Shown here: in pieces, positions 1 through 6,558 of the stretch
How the letters are laid out: every line of letters begins with the position of its first letter
Numbering within the stretch: the first letter of the stretch is position 1
Assembly (NCBI GenBank): GCA_001872925.1
Contig: MNYD01000055.1
Span: 1 to 13,697, forward strand
Direction of reading: 5' to 3'
Source of the DNA: Dehalococcoidia bacterium CG2_30_46_19
Lineage (GTDB): Bacteria > Chloroflexota > Dehalococcoidia > GIF9 > AB-539-J10
DNA length: 13,697 nt
Made by a program: the position numbers and the translations under genes
The notes under the pieces: generated by a model
Databases searched by the model: none
What the model was told of the DNA's origin: nothing
Seen by the model: the letters and a program-made list of their open reading frames with translations, nothing else

Positions 1-2
1 AA

Positions 3-62
3 ACCTTAAGCACTGTGCAAAGCCGCAAAACGTTCATCAAACATCCAATAGACGGGGGCTAA
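3..62 (+). CDS. Possible C-terminal tail of an upstream gene (partial)
   Basis: One frame is open from the left edge and ends in TAA at 60-62, two bases before the TTG start of the kinase gene. It encodes about 19 residues ending in HPIDGG. I do not recognise it. Nineteen open codons could easily arise by chance; the only support is the tight spacing, which would suit an operon with the next gene. Confidence 0.25.
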   Translation, partial: TLSTVQSRKTFIKHPIDGG

Positions 63-63
63 A

Positions 64-666
64 TTGAAAGAGCCATTTGGAAAATTCATAGAAAGTAAGT
101 TAGGTTCCGGCATTTTGCTTATCACTTGCGGGCTTCCGGGCACCTGGAAGACCGAGACCAGCGAGGAAATATCCAAAATAAAGGGCTATCCTATCGTCCG
201 AACCGACCTGGTCAGGAAAGAAGTATTGAAAAATGAGGACATATTCGATGAAAAGGTTGCCTCCAGTATGGACAGGCGAACGATGGTCTATGACGAGACT
301 TTCCGAAGAGCAGAGGAAACCGTTAAAAGTGGCGATAGTGTGATAATTGATGCCACTTTTGTTACCCAATCTTTAAGGAGGCGCGCCGCTGAAATAGCCG
401 CTAAACACAACAAGACGTTCGTTATCCTGCAAACAGATTGCCCGCAGGAGGTAGCCATAGGAAGGATACTGAGACGAACCAAGGAGAGTTACGAATCAAA
501 TGCACTCACCGAACAGGCCTACCTCAACAATAAAAAAAAGTTCCAACAAGTGGATTTAGCTGACCTGAAACGATTGAATCCCAACCTTAACATCATCCAC
601 CTGATAGTTGATACACAACATGACCCACCTGAAGAGTGGTATATCACCGGCGTAGAAAAGAGATAG
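64..666 (+). CDS. P-loop kinase of the COG0645/AAA_33 type
   Basis: This 200-residue soluble protein is a small predicted ATP-dependent kinase; its substrate is unknown. The P-loop is GLPGTWKT at residues 23-30, with Lys29 and Thr30 in place. TDLVRKE at 47-53 matches the Asp/Arg segment that follows the P-loop in this family, and VIIDATF at 93-99 resembles the Walker B/acceptor strand. Basic residues around 134-139 (GRILRR) fit a lid. The odd feature is Trp28, where the family normally has glycine (GTGKT/S). The start is TTG at 64, preceded by a G-rich stretch at 54-58 that may serve as ribosome binding site. In many bacteria this domain is fused to or follows an aminoglycoside-phosphotransferase-like domain (COG2187); whatever precedes it here is outside the window. 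A zeta-toxin-like role is possible, but no antitoxin is visible. Confidence 0.75.
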   Translation: MKEPFGKFIESKLGSGILLITCGLPGTWKTETSEEISKIKGYPIVRTDLVRKEVLKNEDIFDEKVASSMDRRTMVYDETFRRAEETVKSGDSVIIDATFVTQSLRRRAAEIAAKHNKTFVILQTDCPQEVAIGRILRRTKESYESNALTEQAYLNNKKKFQQVDLADLKRLNPNLNIIHLIVDTQHDPPEEWYITGVEKR

Positions 667-682
667 TTGATATAGTATCCCT

Positions 683-709
683 GTCACCCTGAGCGAAGCG
701 AAGGGTCTC
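683..709 (+). repeat. Dispersed hairpin repeat, copy 1
   Basis: ACCCT (686-690) pairs with AGGGT (702-706). Between them GA (691-692) faces GA (700-701), and GC-GAA-GC (693-699) closes the tip. The tip is the heptamer GCGAAGC, known from DNA structural work as an unusually stable mini-hairpin. The copy fills most of the 54-base gap between the kinase and the GIY-YIG gene, and ends 11 bases before the GIY-YIG start codon. Confidence 0.8.
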
Positions 710-720
710 AGACCGTTGCG

Positions 721-1191
721 ATGGAACAATACTACGTTTACATAATGACCAATAAATCAAGAACGCTTTACACAGGTATAACAAACGATTTAGAGCGACG
801 TGTTTATGAACACAAGAACAAGCTGATCAAAGGATTTACAAAAAGATATAATATTACCAAACTTGTCTATTATGAGGTAACGAGTGATGTGCATGCAGCA
901 ATCGAAAGGGAAAAACAAATCAAAGGATGGTTGCGAAGCAAGAAGATTACTTTAATCAAAACTATGAATCCACAATGGACAGATTTGAGCGAAGGATGGT
1001 CTCAAGATGACGCCCTAAGCCCTGAACGAGGTGAGCACTCTCAAAGGGACAAATATCATTCTGAATGGGTGAACCGAAGCCCTGAACCTTTCATCTTTTG
1101 TCATTCTGACCCTGACTCTGAGTGTAACGAAGAAGAAGGGGAAGAATCTCGTAGTGCTCAGGGCAAGCTCCTCAATGGAGAGGTGAAATGA
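721..1191 (+). CDS. Single-domain GIY-YIG endonuclease (COG2827/UPF0213-like) with repeat-derived tail
   Basis: The first ~93 of 156 residues form a complete GIY-YIG nuclease domain: YVYIMTN at 5-11 and LYTGITNDLERR at 16-27 carry the two signature strands and the conserved Arg, His31 follows, and the helix with Glu62 (AIEREKQIKGW, 60-70) supplies the expected metal-binding glutamate. Family members usually stop near residue 95, after a motif like NPxWxDLSEGW, present here at 83-93. The remaining ~63 residues read through repeat DNA (TCATTCTGA at 1056-1064 and 1101-1109, and an 11-bp direct repeat at 1017-1027 and 1077-1087), so they are probably an acquired tail with no conserved fold. The ATG at 721 has no clear Shine-Dalgarno; its upstream region is a hairpin repeat. 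The partner or target is unknown. Such stand-alone domains are found as putative mobile or repair nucleases. Confidence 0.85.
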   Translation: MEQYYVYIMTNKSRTLYTGITNDLERRVYEHKNKLIKGFTKRYNITKLVYYEVTSDVHAAIEREKQIKGWLRSKKITLIKTMNPQWTDLSEGWSQDDALSPERGEHSQRDKYHSEWVNRSPEPFIFCHSDPDSECNEEEGEESRSAQGKLLNGEVK

Positions 1192-1233
1192 AGAATCCAG
1201 ATTCTTCGGTCGCTTCTCTCCCTCAGAATGACA
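1099..1233. repeat. MITE-like element with 11-bp terminal inverted repeats
   Basis: TGTCATTCTGA (1099-1109) and its exact reverse complement TCAGAATGACA (1223-1233) bound 135 bases. The right part, read on the minus strand, is a hairpin-family copy: the ATTCT/AGAAT outer stem (plus-strand 1225-1229 and 1201-1205) again flanks GA/GA. A second small palindrome, AGAATC-CA-GATTCT, lies at 1192-1205. The element contains the stop codon of the GIY-YIG gene and ends 25 bases before the PHP gene. No target duplication was identified. Confidence 0.6.
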
Positions 1234-1258
1234 GAGAGTAAACTGTTGAAGAGATAAT

Positions 1259-2125
1259 ATGAAGATAGATTTACACATCCATACCAGGACCTGCTCTGAT
1301 GGCAATCTTTCCATTGAAGAAGTATTTAAGGAAGCAAAAAATAGAAATATCGACTTAATGTCGACCACCGACCACGACAACATAGATTGCCAGGAAAAGG
1401 CAATTGCTCTGGCTAAAGGGCATGGCATATCCTACATCACCGGGGTGGAATTAAATGTGACTTTCCGCTATCTTGGCGAATCCGTTCCCCTTGATTTTCT
1501 GGGATACGGGTATGACATCCACAATGAGGAGCTGAAAAACAAGCTCCAGCTAATACGGGAACACAGGGAGAGAAGGGCTCGCCAGATTTTAGAGAAATTG
1601 AATGCTGAGTTTGACAAAGAGGGTATTCCGAAGTTCACTGAGGAAGACCTCAAAAATATCCAGGATAGCGTGGATGGTACATTCGGACGCCCTCATATCG
1701 CGAACTATCTAATAAAAAAAGGCATCGTCAGTGATATGCAGGAGGCATTCGATAAATACCTGGTTAAGTGCGATGTACCCAAGTATCCACTTTCGCTTGC
1801 TGAAGCATCCAAATTAGTCAGGAATGCTGGCGGAATGCTGGTACATGCGCACCCCAATGACCCAAATGGGACATCTTTAGTAACCATAACGCATGATTTA
1901 GATGAACAGACGAAAATAATCCAAAAATATATGCTAGAGTATATCGATGGCGTCGAATGCTGGCATTCCAGATACGATGAGAAAACCACCAGGCATTATA
2001 TTAAGTTTGCCAGGAAGCACGGGCTAATTATGACTGGAGGTAGTGATTGTCACCAGAAACCGCTACTAATGGGCACATTAGATATACCCGATTGGGTTGC
2101 TGAGCAGTTTAAGCGGACAGAATGA
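1259..2125 (+). CDS. PHP-domain metal-dependent phosphoesterase
   Basis: This 288-residue protein belongs to the PHP family, trinuclear-metal phosphoesterases related to the RNase AM/YciV (COG0613) group. Visible metal-binding elements are HIH at 6-8, SDG at 13-15, TDHD at 37-40, Glu64 (TGVELNV), His146 (GRPHIANYL), HAH at 196-198, ECWH at 233-236 and SDCH at 262-265. This is the full family set in the usual order, so the enzyme is probably active. Likely substrates are nucleoside 3',5'-bisphosphates or short 5'-phosphorylated RNAs; the sequence cannot decide. An insertion of about 90 residues between Glu64 and the second half, with a charged helix at ~92-135, is usual for this subgroup. The ATG at 1259 has only a weak GAAGAG upstream. 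The gene precedes ahcY by 78 bases. A link to adenosine-nucleotide turnover would be speculative. Confidence 0.85.
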   Translation: MKIDLHIHTRTCSDGNLSIEEVFKEAKNRNIDLMSTTDHDNIDCQEKAIALAKGHGISYITGVELNVTFRYLGESVPLDFLGYGYDIHNEELKNKLQLIREHRERRARQILEKLNAEFDKEGIPKFTEEDLKNIQDSVDGTFGRPHIANYLIKKGIVSDMQEAFDKYLVKCDVPKYPLSLAEASKLVRNAGGMLVHAHPNDPNGTSLVTITHDLDEQTKIIQKYMLEYIDGVECWHSRYDEKTTRHYIKFARKHGLIMTGGSDCHQKPLLMGTLDIPDWVAEQFKRTE

Positions 2126-2203
2126 CACTGCATTTGAATATTCATTCTTCTTGACACTTTATTGTCAGTAGATAACACTATAAGATTTGGAGCAAAGTTA
2201 AAT

Positions 2204-3460
2204 ATGAAAAATTATGACATTAAAGACCCTTCTTTAGTTGATGAAGGCAAGCTTCGCATTGAGTGGGCTGGCAAGGAGATGCCGGTAATCAAATTAATAA
2301 AACAAAGATTTGCTAAAGAAAAACCTCTCCAGGGAATTCGCATCTCCGCCTGCCTTCACATCACCACAGAAACAGCTAACCTGGCAATGGCTCTGAAGGA
2401 AGGCGGCGCTGACTTGGTCCTCTGTGCCTCTAACCCATTAAGCACTCAGGATGATGTCGCTGCCGCTCTGGTTGATTATGGCATTCCCGTAAATGCCATA
2501 AAGGGAGAGGATAATAAGACTTATTACAAACACATTATCACGGCACTGGAACACAAGCCTCAGCTCACCGTGGACGATGGCGCTGACCTCGTCTCCACCT
2601 TGCATAAAGAACATACTGAGCTGATTCACAATGTGATTGGTGGCACTGAGGAAACCACCACCGGGGTCATCAGACTAAGGAATATGGCAAAAGAGGGCAA
2701 GTTAGGCTATCCCCTCATCGCCGTAAACGATGCTCAAACCAAGCATTTTTTTGACAATCGCTATGGCACAGGGCAAAGCACCATTGATGGCATTACCAGA
2801 GCTACCAATATTCTCTGGGCAGGAAGGAAGGTGGTCGTGTGTGGTTACGGCTGGTGCGGCAAGGGAATAGCCATGCGTGCTCACGGATTGGGAGCACAGG
2901 TCATCATCACCGAAGTTGACCCTATCCGTGCACTGGAGGCAGCCATGGATGGCTATCAGGTTATGCCTCTACTGGAAGCTTGCCAGGTAGGAAGTATATT
3001 TATCACCGCCACAGGCGATATGAATGTCATTGACAAAGCTCACTTTCTACAGATGAAAGATGGGGCTATCATGGCTAACAGCGGTCATTTTAATGTGGAG
3101 ATAAATATTCCCACTTTGGAAAGTCTGGCAAAATCGAAAAGACGAATACGCCCTTACGTTGATGAATACAGCCTGGCCGATGGACGGCGTATCTATTTAC
3201 TTGGCGAAGGAAGACTCATTAACCTGGCTGCCGCTGAAGGGCATCCCGCCAGTGTTATGGACATGAGCTTCGCCAATCAGGCCTTATGCCTGAAGTATCT
3301 TGCTAAGATGAGAGGAAAACTCAAGCCAGATGTTTATTCCGTGCCCGAGGAGATTGATAAAGAGATAGGAAGGTTGAAGCTTGCTTCCATGAACATTACC
3401 ATTGATTCCTTGACCAAGGAACAGCAAAAATACCTGCAAAGCTGGGAAGCGGGTACGTAA
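2204..3460 (+). CDS. ahcY: Adenosylhomocysteinase (SAH hydrolase)
   Basis: This NAD-dependent cytosolic enzyme splits S-adenosylhomocysteine into adenosine and homocysteine, relieving product inhibition of methyltransferases. From the ATG at 2204 it has 418 residues. CLHITTET at 50-57 and the DDGAD segment at 124-128 form the substrate domain; NDAQTK and FDNRYG at 175-188 carry the catalytic Lys and Asp; GYGWCGKG at 214-221 is the NAD-binding glycine loop; NSGHFNVEI comes later, and the C terminus ends KYLQSWEAGT. The short form without the extra eukaryotic loop matches Thermotoga/archaeal-like enzymes. The frame is also open from a TTG at 2162, but 2204 is preferred: homologues begin MKNYDIKDPS-like, and GGAG at 2189-2192 lies 11 bases upstream, whereas no ribosome site precedes the TTG. 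metK follows by 23 bases, so co-transcription is likely. Confidence 0.95.
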   Translation: MKNYDIKDPSLVDEGKLRIEWAGKEMPVIKLIKQRFAKEKPLQGIRISACLHITTETANLAMALKEGGADLVLCASNPLSTQDDVAAALVDYGIPVNAIKGEDNKTYYKHIITALEHKPQLTVDDGADLVSTLHKEHTELIHNVIGGTEETTTGVIRLRNMAKEGKLGYPLIAVNDAQTKHFFDNRYGTGQSTIDGITRATNILWAGRKVVVCGYGWCGKGIAMRAHGLGAQVIITEVDPIRALEAAMDGYQVMPLLEACQVGSIFITATGDMNVIDKAHFLQMKDGAIMANSGHFNVEINIPTLESLAKSKRRIRPYVDEYSLADGRRIYLLGEGRLINLAAAEGHPASVMDMSFANQALCLKYLAKMRGKLKPDVYSVPEEIDKEIGRLKLASMNITIDSLTKEQQKYLQSWEAGT

Positions 3461-3471
3461 TATAATTGAAG

Positions 3472-3478
3472 AAAGGAG
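3472..3478 (+). promoter_or_regulatory. Ribosome binding site that fixes the metK start
   Basis: AAAGGAG lies 5 bases before the ATG at 3484. The alternative in-frame TTG at 3466 lies upstream of this site and so cannot use it; the ATG is therefore the start. Confidence 0.8.
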
Positions 3479-3483
3479 CAAAG

Positions 3484-4692
3484 ATGCCAAACAGCTTTAG
3501 TAATTTATCTTCATATATGCTTACCTCGGAGTCCGTTACTGAGGGGCATCCCGATAAATTATGCGACCAGATTTCCGATGCTATCCTCGATGCCATACTG
3601 GAGAAAGACCCTATGGCACGGGTTGCCTGCGAGGTGGCAGCGACCACAGGACTGGTCATCGTTATGGGAGAGATTACCACTGACTGCTATGTGGAAATAC
3701 CGGACATTGTTCGCGGCGTGGTGCGAGATGTGGGCTATACTCGCGCCAAATACGGATTTGATTGCGATACTTGTGGAGTAATGGTCTGCGTCAAGGAACA
3801 ATCAAAGGATATTGCCCTAGGGGTAGACCACTCTCTTGAAGCAAGGAGTGGGGAAACGATTAATGAGAAGGGAAACCTGGGTGCTGGCGACCAGGGAATG
3901 ATGGAGGGCTTCGCTTGCAACGAGACTCCTGAGTTCATGCCACTCACCATCACCCTGGCGCATAAGCTATGCCGCCGCCTCGCTGAGGTGCGCAAGGACC
4001 ATACCCTCACCTACCTTCGTCCCGATGGCAAATCCCAGGTAACGGTAGAGTATAGTCACGGCATACCTAAAAGGGTGGGCAATGTTGTTCTTAGTGCTCA
4101 GCATGATGCAGTGACGAGCCATGATGTCATTGAGCACGACCTCATAGAACACGTGATTAAGAAGATCATCCCTTCCAACCTGCTGGACGATGAAACCAAG
4201 ATATATGTCAACCCCACAGGACGCTTCGTCATTGGTGGACCTATGGGAGACACCGGACTCACCGGACGCAAGATATTGGTGGACACCTATGGTGGCATTG
4301 CCAGGCATGGCGGGGGCTGCTTTTCGGGCAAGGACCCAACGAAAGTTGACCGCTCCGCAGCCTATGCAGCACGATATGTCGCCAAGAATTTGGTTGCTGC
4401 CGGGTTAGCTGACCGCCTTGAGATCCAGCTTTCCTATGCCATCGGGGTAGCATACCCCCTCTCCATATCTATCGAGACCTTCGGCACAGGAAAAGTTTCC
4501 GATGATGTTATACTTGACCTGATTAAGAAACACTTCGATTTACGACCAGGGGCTATCATCGAGACCCTGAATTTGCGTCGACCCATCTATAGGCAGACCG
4601 CCACATACGGACATTTCGGGAGGGAAGACCTCGACCTTCCCTGGGAGAAAACGGACAAGACGGAAATTCTAAGGGCTGAGGCAGGCTTATAA
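3484..4692 (+). CDS. metK: S-adenosylmethionine synthetase
   Basis: The enzyme makes S-adenosylmethionine from methionine and ATP, releasing phosphate and diphosphate. It has 402 residues, normal for the bacterial family. GHPDK at 21-25 is the first ATP-binding signature, GAGDQG at 133-138 the second, and a GGCFSGKDPTKVDRSAAYAA segment follows TGRKI in the third domain, carrying the P-loop-like lysines. The C terminus has the usual YGHFGR and LPWE motifs. One residue is odd: the family sequence GDQGxMFGxA reads GDQGMMEGFA here, with Glu141 replacing a phenylalanine reported to contact the adenine ring. The rest of the active site appears intact. Together with ahcY just upstream it forms the core of the methyl cycle. 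The gene ends 53 bases before the convergent vapC gene, and I see no clear hairpin terminator between them. Confidence 0.96.
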   Translation: MPNSFSNLSSYMLTSESVTEGHPDKLCDQISDAILDAILEKDPMARVACEVAATTGLVIVMGEITTDCYVEIPDIVRGVVRDVGYTRAKYGFDCDTCGVMVCVKEQSKDIALGVDHSLEARSGETINEKGNLGAGDQGMMEGFACNETPEFMPLTITLAHKLCRRLAEVRKDHTLTYLRPDGKSQVTVEYSHGIPKRVGNVVLSAQHDAVTSHDVIEHDLIEHVIKKIIPSNLLDDETKIYVNPTGRFVIGGPMGDTGLTGRKILVDTYGGIARHGGGCFSGKDPTKVDRSAAYAARYVAKNLVAAGLADRLEIQLSYAIGVAYPLSISIETFGTGKVSDDVILDLIKKHFDLRPGAIIETLNLRRPIYRQTATYGHFGREDLDLPWEKTDKTEILRAEAGL

Positions 4693-4745
4693 AATAGGCC
4701 GCTACTTAGGCTATCGCCGTCGTTATAATCCAGGAAAGTGAGGGT

Positions 4746-5117
4746 TTATGCCTCCAGATAAATCACATCCTCTAGCCCTTTGAAATGAGGGTCGGATGTC
4801 ACCACAGAGCAAGCTTCCTTCATTGCTGTGGCATAGACGATGGCATCAGCCATAGGTAGAGAGTGCTTTAAGCTGATTTCAGCCGATAAAAGGGCAATTT
4901 GTTCGCTCAAGGGCACTATTCTGGTCTTCATCATTTGAGCGACTACTAAGAGAGCCTCCTCTTCCTTACGCTCTCGCCTCACCTTTTTGTAAACCTCGTA
5001 AAGAACTATCGTCGGGGTGATAACCTCAACCGGGTTAACAAGATATTCTTCATAGCGCTGTGCTAGTTGACCTTCCGCTAGATACTCTATCCAGCCAAAA
5101 GAGTCAACTAGAATCAT
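4746..5117 (-). CDS. vapC: PIN-domain toxin RNase, VapC type
   Basis: This 123-residue PIN domain is a putative Mg-dependent ribonuclease toxin. The four expected acidic residues are present: Asp5 (ILVDSFGW), Glu41 (VLYEVYK), Asp91 (MADAIVYA) and Asp109 (TSDPHF). Length and order are typical of VapC. The start ATG overlaps the stop of the upstream AbrB-like gene by four bases (5114-5117), so translation is probably coupled and antitoxin comes first, as in most toxin-antitoxin operons. VapC enzymes usually cut tRNA or rRNA; the target here cannot be read from sequence. Confidence 0.9.
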   Translation of the reverse strand: MILVDSFGWIEYLAEGQLAQRYEEYLVNPVEVITPTIVLYEVYKKVRRERKEEEALLVVAQMMKTRIVPLSEQIALLSAEISLKHSLPMADAIVYATAMKEACSVVTSDPHFKGLEDVIYLEA

Positions 5118-5320
5118 ACCCTCTCTTTTTCCTCACGGAGATCCTCAGTATTCATCCCCTTAAAAAGCCCTCTTAATTCCTTGAGAGGATAATCAGGAAC
5201 TAAAGTGATGGTTTCTCCTCTCACGATGAGCTGAAGTCTTTGACCACTTCTCAATTCAAGCTGCTTTCGCACTTCTTTGGGAATCACCACCTGATACTTT
5301 GGGGAAAGAATCACTTCCAT
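5114..5320 (-). CDS. vapB: AbrB/MazE-fold antitoxin, VapB type
   Basis: This 68-residue protein has an N-terminal SpoVT/AbrB swapped-hairpin DNA-binding domain: SPKYQVVIPKEVRKQL at 6-21 followed by RSGQRLQLIVRGETITLVP. The C-terminal ~20 residues (LRGLFKGMNTEDLREEKER) are charged and probably wrap around and block VapC. Such antitoxins usually repress their own promoter, helped by the toxin. A good ribosome site (AAAGGAG, plus-strand coordinates 5328-5334) precedes the ATG at 5320, and a sigma70-type promoter lies just upstream. The gene shares strand with the COG2426 gene, but its own promoter suggests independent expression. Confidence 0.9.
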   Translation of the reverse strand: MEVILSPKYQVVIPKEVRKQLELRSGQRLQLIVRGETITLVPDYPLKELRGLFKGMNTEDLREEKERV

Positions 5321-5346
5321 CTTACGACTCCTTTATCGATGCTAAT

Positions 5347-5375
5347 ATTGTATAACAAATTTTTACAAACATCAA
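5347..5375 (-). promoter_or_regulatory. Promoter of the vapBC pair
   Basis: Read on the minus strand, TTGATG (plus coordinates 5370-5375) is followed after exactly 17 bases by TACAAT (5347-5352), four and five matches to the -35 and -10 consensus. Transcription would begin near 5340, about 20 bases before the vapB start codon. It lies in the 62-base gap behind the COG2426 gene. Confidence 0.65.
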
Positions 5376-5382
5376 CTTTCCT

Positions 5383-5838
5383 CTATCCATAAGTTGAAAC
5401 TATCCTCCATCCGCCCAGAGTGGCTAGAAGAACGATAACACCAGCAATAACTACCCCCAGCCCAATGGCAAGAAAAGCCCTCTTCCAATCCATAGCGAGC
5501 AGCCAGCTCAAAAAGGTTGCCGTATATACCCCGGTAACAGGCAGGGGTATTGCCACAAACAAGGTCAACCCCAAAAAGCCATACTTATCAACTTTCGGCT
5601 TGCCTCTCCTTTTTATATTCTCTAAATAGCGATTGAAGAGCTGAAATCGAGACAAAAACCTGTCATAAAATAAACGCAAACCAAAGAAGAGCGGGAAAAA
5701 CAATACCGCATTGGCAATAATTGCGATGAAAAAGGTAAACAGCGGGTCAAGTCCCAAAGACACACCTAATGGAATCCCACCTCTTAATTCGCTGATTGGG
5801 CTCAGTGTAACTGCTATAACTAGAGCTATACTTCGCAT
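5383..5838 (-). CDS. COG2426 / PF06695 small integral membrane protein
   Basis: This 151-residue hydrophobic protein matches the family named putative small multi-drug export protein, whose function is not established. The family signature SPISELRGGIPLG lies at residues 13-25, and LTLFVAIPLPVTGVYTA is the second conserved loop. Four or more membrane segments are visible, roughly at 1-20, 30-56, 90-115 and 119-142, with a basic loop (RRGKPKVDKYG) between the halves. The start ATG at 5838 is 21 bases after the uppS stop, so the gene is probably the last member of the ggr-uppS operon. No good Shine-Dalgarno is visible. The export label is unproven; an envelope or lipid-linked role would suit the neighbours, but that is inference. 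Confidence 0.85.
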   Translation of the reverse strand: MRSIALVIAVTLSPISELRGGIPLGVSLGLDPLFTFFIAIIANAVLFFPLFFGLRLFYDRFLSRFQLFNRYLENIKRRGKPKVDKYGFLGLTLFVAIPLPVTGVYTATFLSWLLAMDWKRAFLAIGLGVVIAGVIVLLATLGGWRIVSTYG

Positions 5839-5859
5839 AATAGTAGCTAATCACATAGA

Positions 5860-6558
5860 CTACAGGCTGCCAAAGCGACGCTGCCGTTGCCTGTAGTCAA
5901 GTAGCGCTTTATCAATTTCCTTCTTGCCAAAGTCCGGCCATAATACTGGTGTGAAGTAAAGTTCACTATAAGCAGCTTGCCATAACAGGAAGTTGCTTAA
6001 CCGCATTTCGCCACCAGTTCGGATGAGGAGGTCAGGGTCAGGAATGCCTTGAGTGCCAAGATAGCTGCTGAATACTACTTCGTCTATGTCTCCAGTAGAA
6101 ACATCATCTTCCTTGATACGACGCACCGCGTTTACTATCTCAGCCCTGCTGCCATAATCAAAGGCAAGGCATAAAGTCATTCTACTATTGTCCTTAGTAA
6201 GCGCGATTGCCGCCTCCACTTTTCGCCTCAGCTCCAAGGGTAATCTATCTGGCTTACCTATATGCATCAACTTTATGTTATCCTGATGGAAATGTTGAGT
6301 TTCCTCATCTATACTCTGTGATAGCAAGTGCAATAGGCCGGTGACCTCTTCCTGCGGCCTACCCCAATTCTCGGTGGAGAAGGCAAAGAGAGTGAGATAC
6401 TTCACCCCACAGTCAGCAAATGCTTTAACTACTCTACGAACGTTCTTGGCGCCGGCTCGATGTCCCTCAAATCTGGGAAGCCCTCGCTGCTTTGCCCACC
6501 TGCCATTGCCATCCATGATTATGGCTACATGACAGGGCAAAGAATTATCTCCACTCAT
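5860..6558 (-). CDS. uppS: Undecaprenyl (polyprenyl) diphosphate synthase
   Basis: This cis-prenyltransferase condenses isopentenyl diphosphate onto farnesyl (or longer) diphosphate to make the polyprenyl carrier for cell-envelope glycans. It has 232 residues, usual for the family. IMDGNGRWA at 14-22 holds the catalytic Asp16; FAFSTENW lies near residue 60; DLLIRTGGEMRLSNFLLWQ and AYSELYF form the C-terminal signature with the diphosphate-binding Arg residues. The start overlaps the end of the reductase gene by four bases (ATGA, 6555-6558), with GGAAGG and AAGGAG just upstream. Unlike the common frr-uppS-cdsA-dxr order, the partner here is a prenyl reductase. Confidence 0.96.
   Translation of the reverse strand: MSGDNSLPCHVAIIMDGNGRWAKQRGLPRFEGHRAGAKNVRRVVKAFADCGVKYLTLFAFSTENWGRPQEEVTGLLHLLSQSIDEETQHFHQDNIKLMHIGKPDRLPLELRRKVEAAIALTKDNSRMTLCLAFDYGSRAEIVNAVRRIKEDDVSTGDIDEVVFSSYLGTQGIPDPDLLIRTGGEMRLSNFLLWQAAYSELYFTPVLWPDFGKKEIDKALLDYRQRQRRFGSL

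Noticed and set aside
1015..1428. Minus-strand frame of 137 residues
   Set aside because: It is antisense to the GIY-YIG tail and the well-supported start of the PHP gene, and its middle is repeat-derived.
2151..2184. TTGACA (2151-2156) and TATAAG (2179-2184) as a promoter for ahcY
   Set aside because: The spacing is 22 bases, well beyond 16-18, so I do not call a promoter. It would be consistent with the later ATG start at 2204 but is not evidence on its own.
2126..2203. SAM or SAH riboswitch before ahcY-metK
   Set aside because: Only 78 bases separate the PHP stop from the ahcY start and I see no conserved riboswitch core or terminator pair.
4693..4745. Terminator between the convergent metK and vapC genes
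   Set aside because: No stem of useful length followed by a T-run could be found on either strand.
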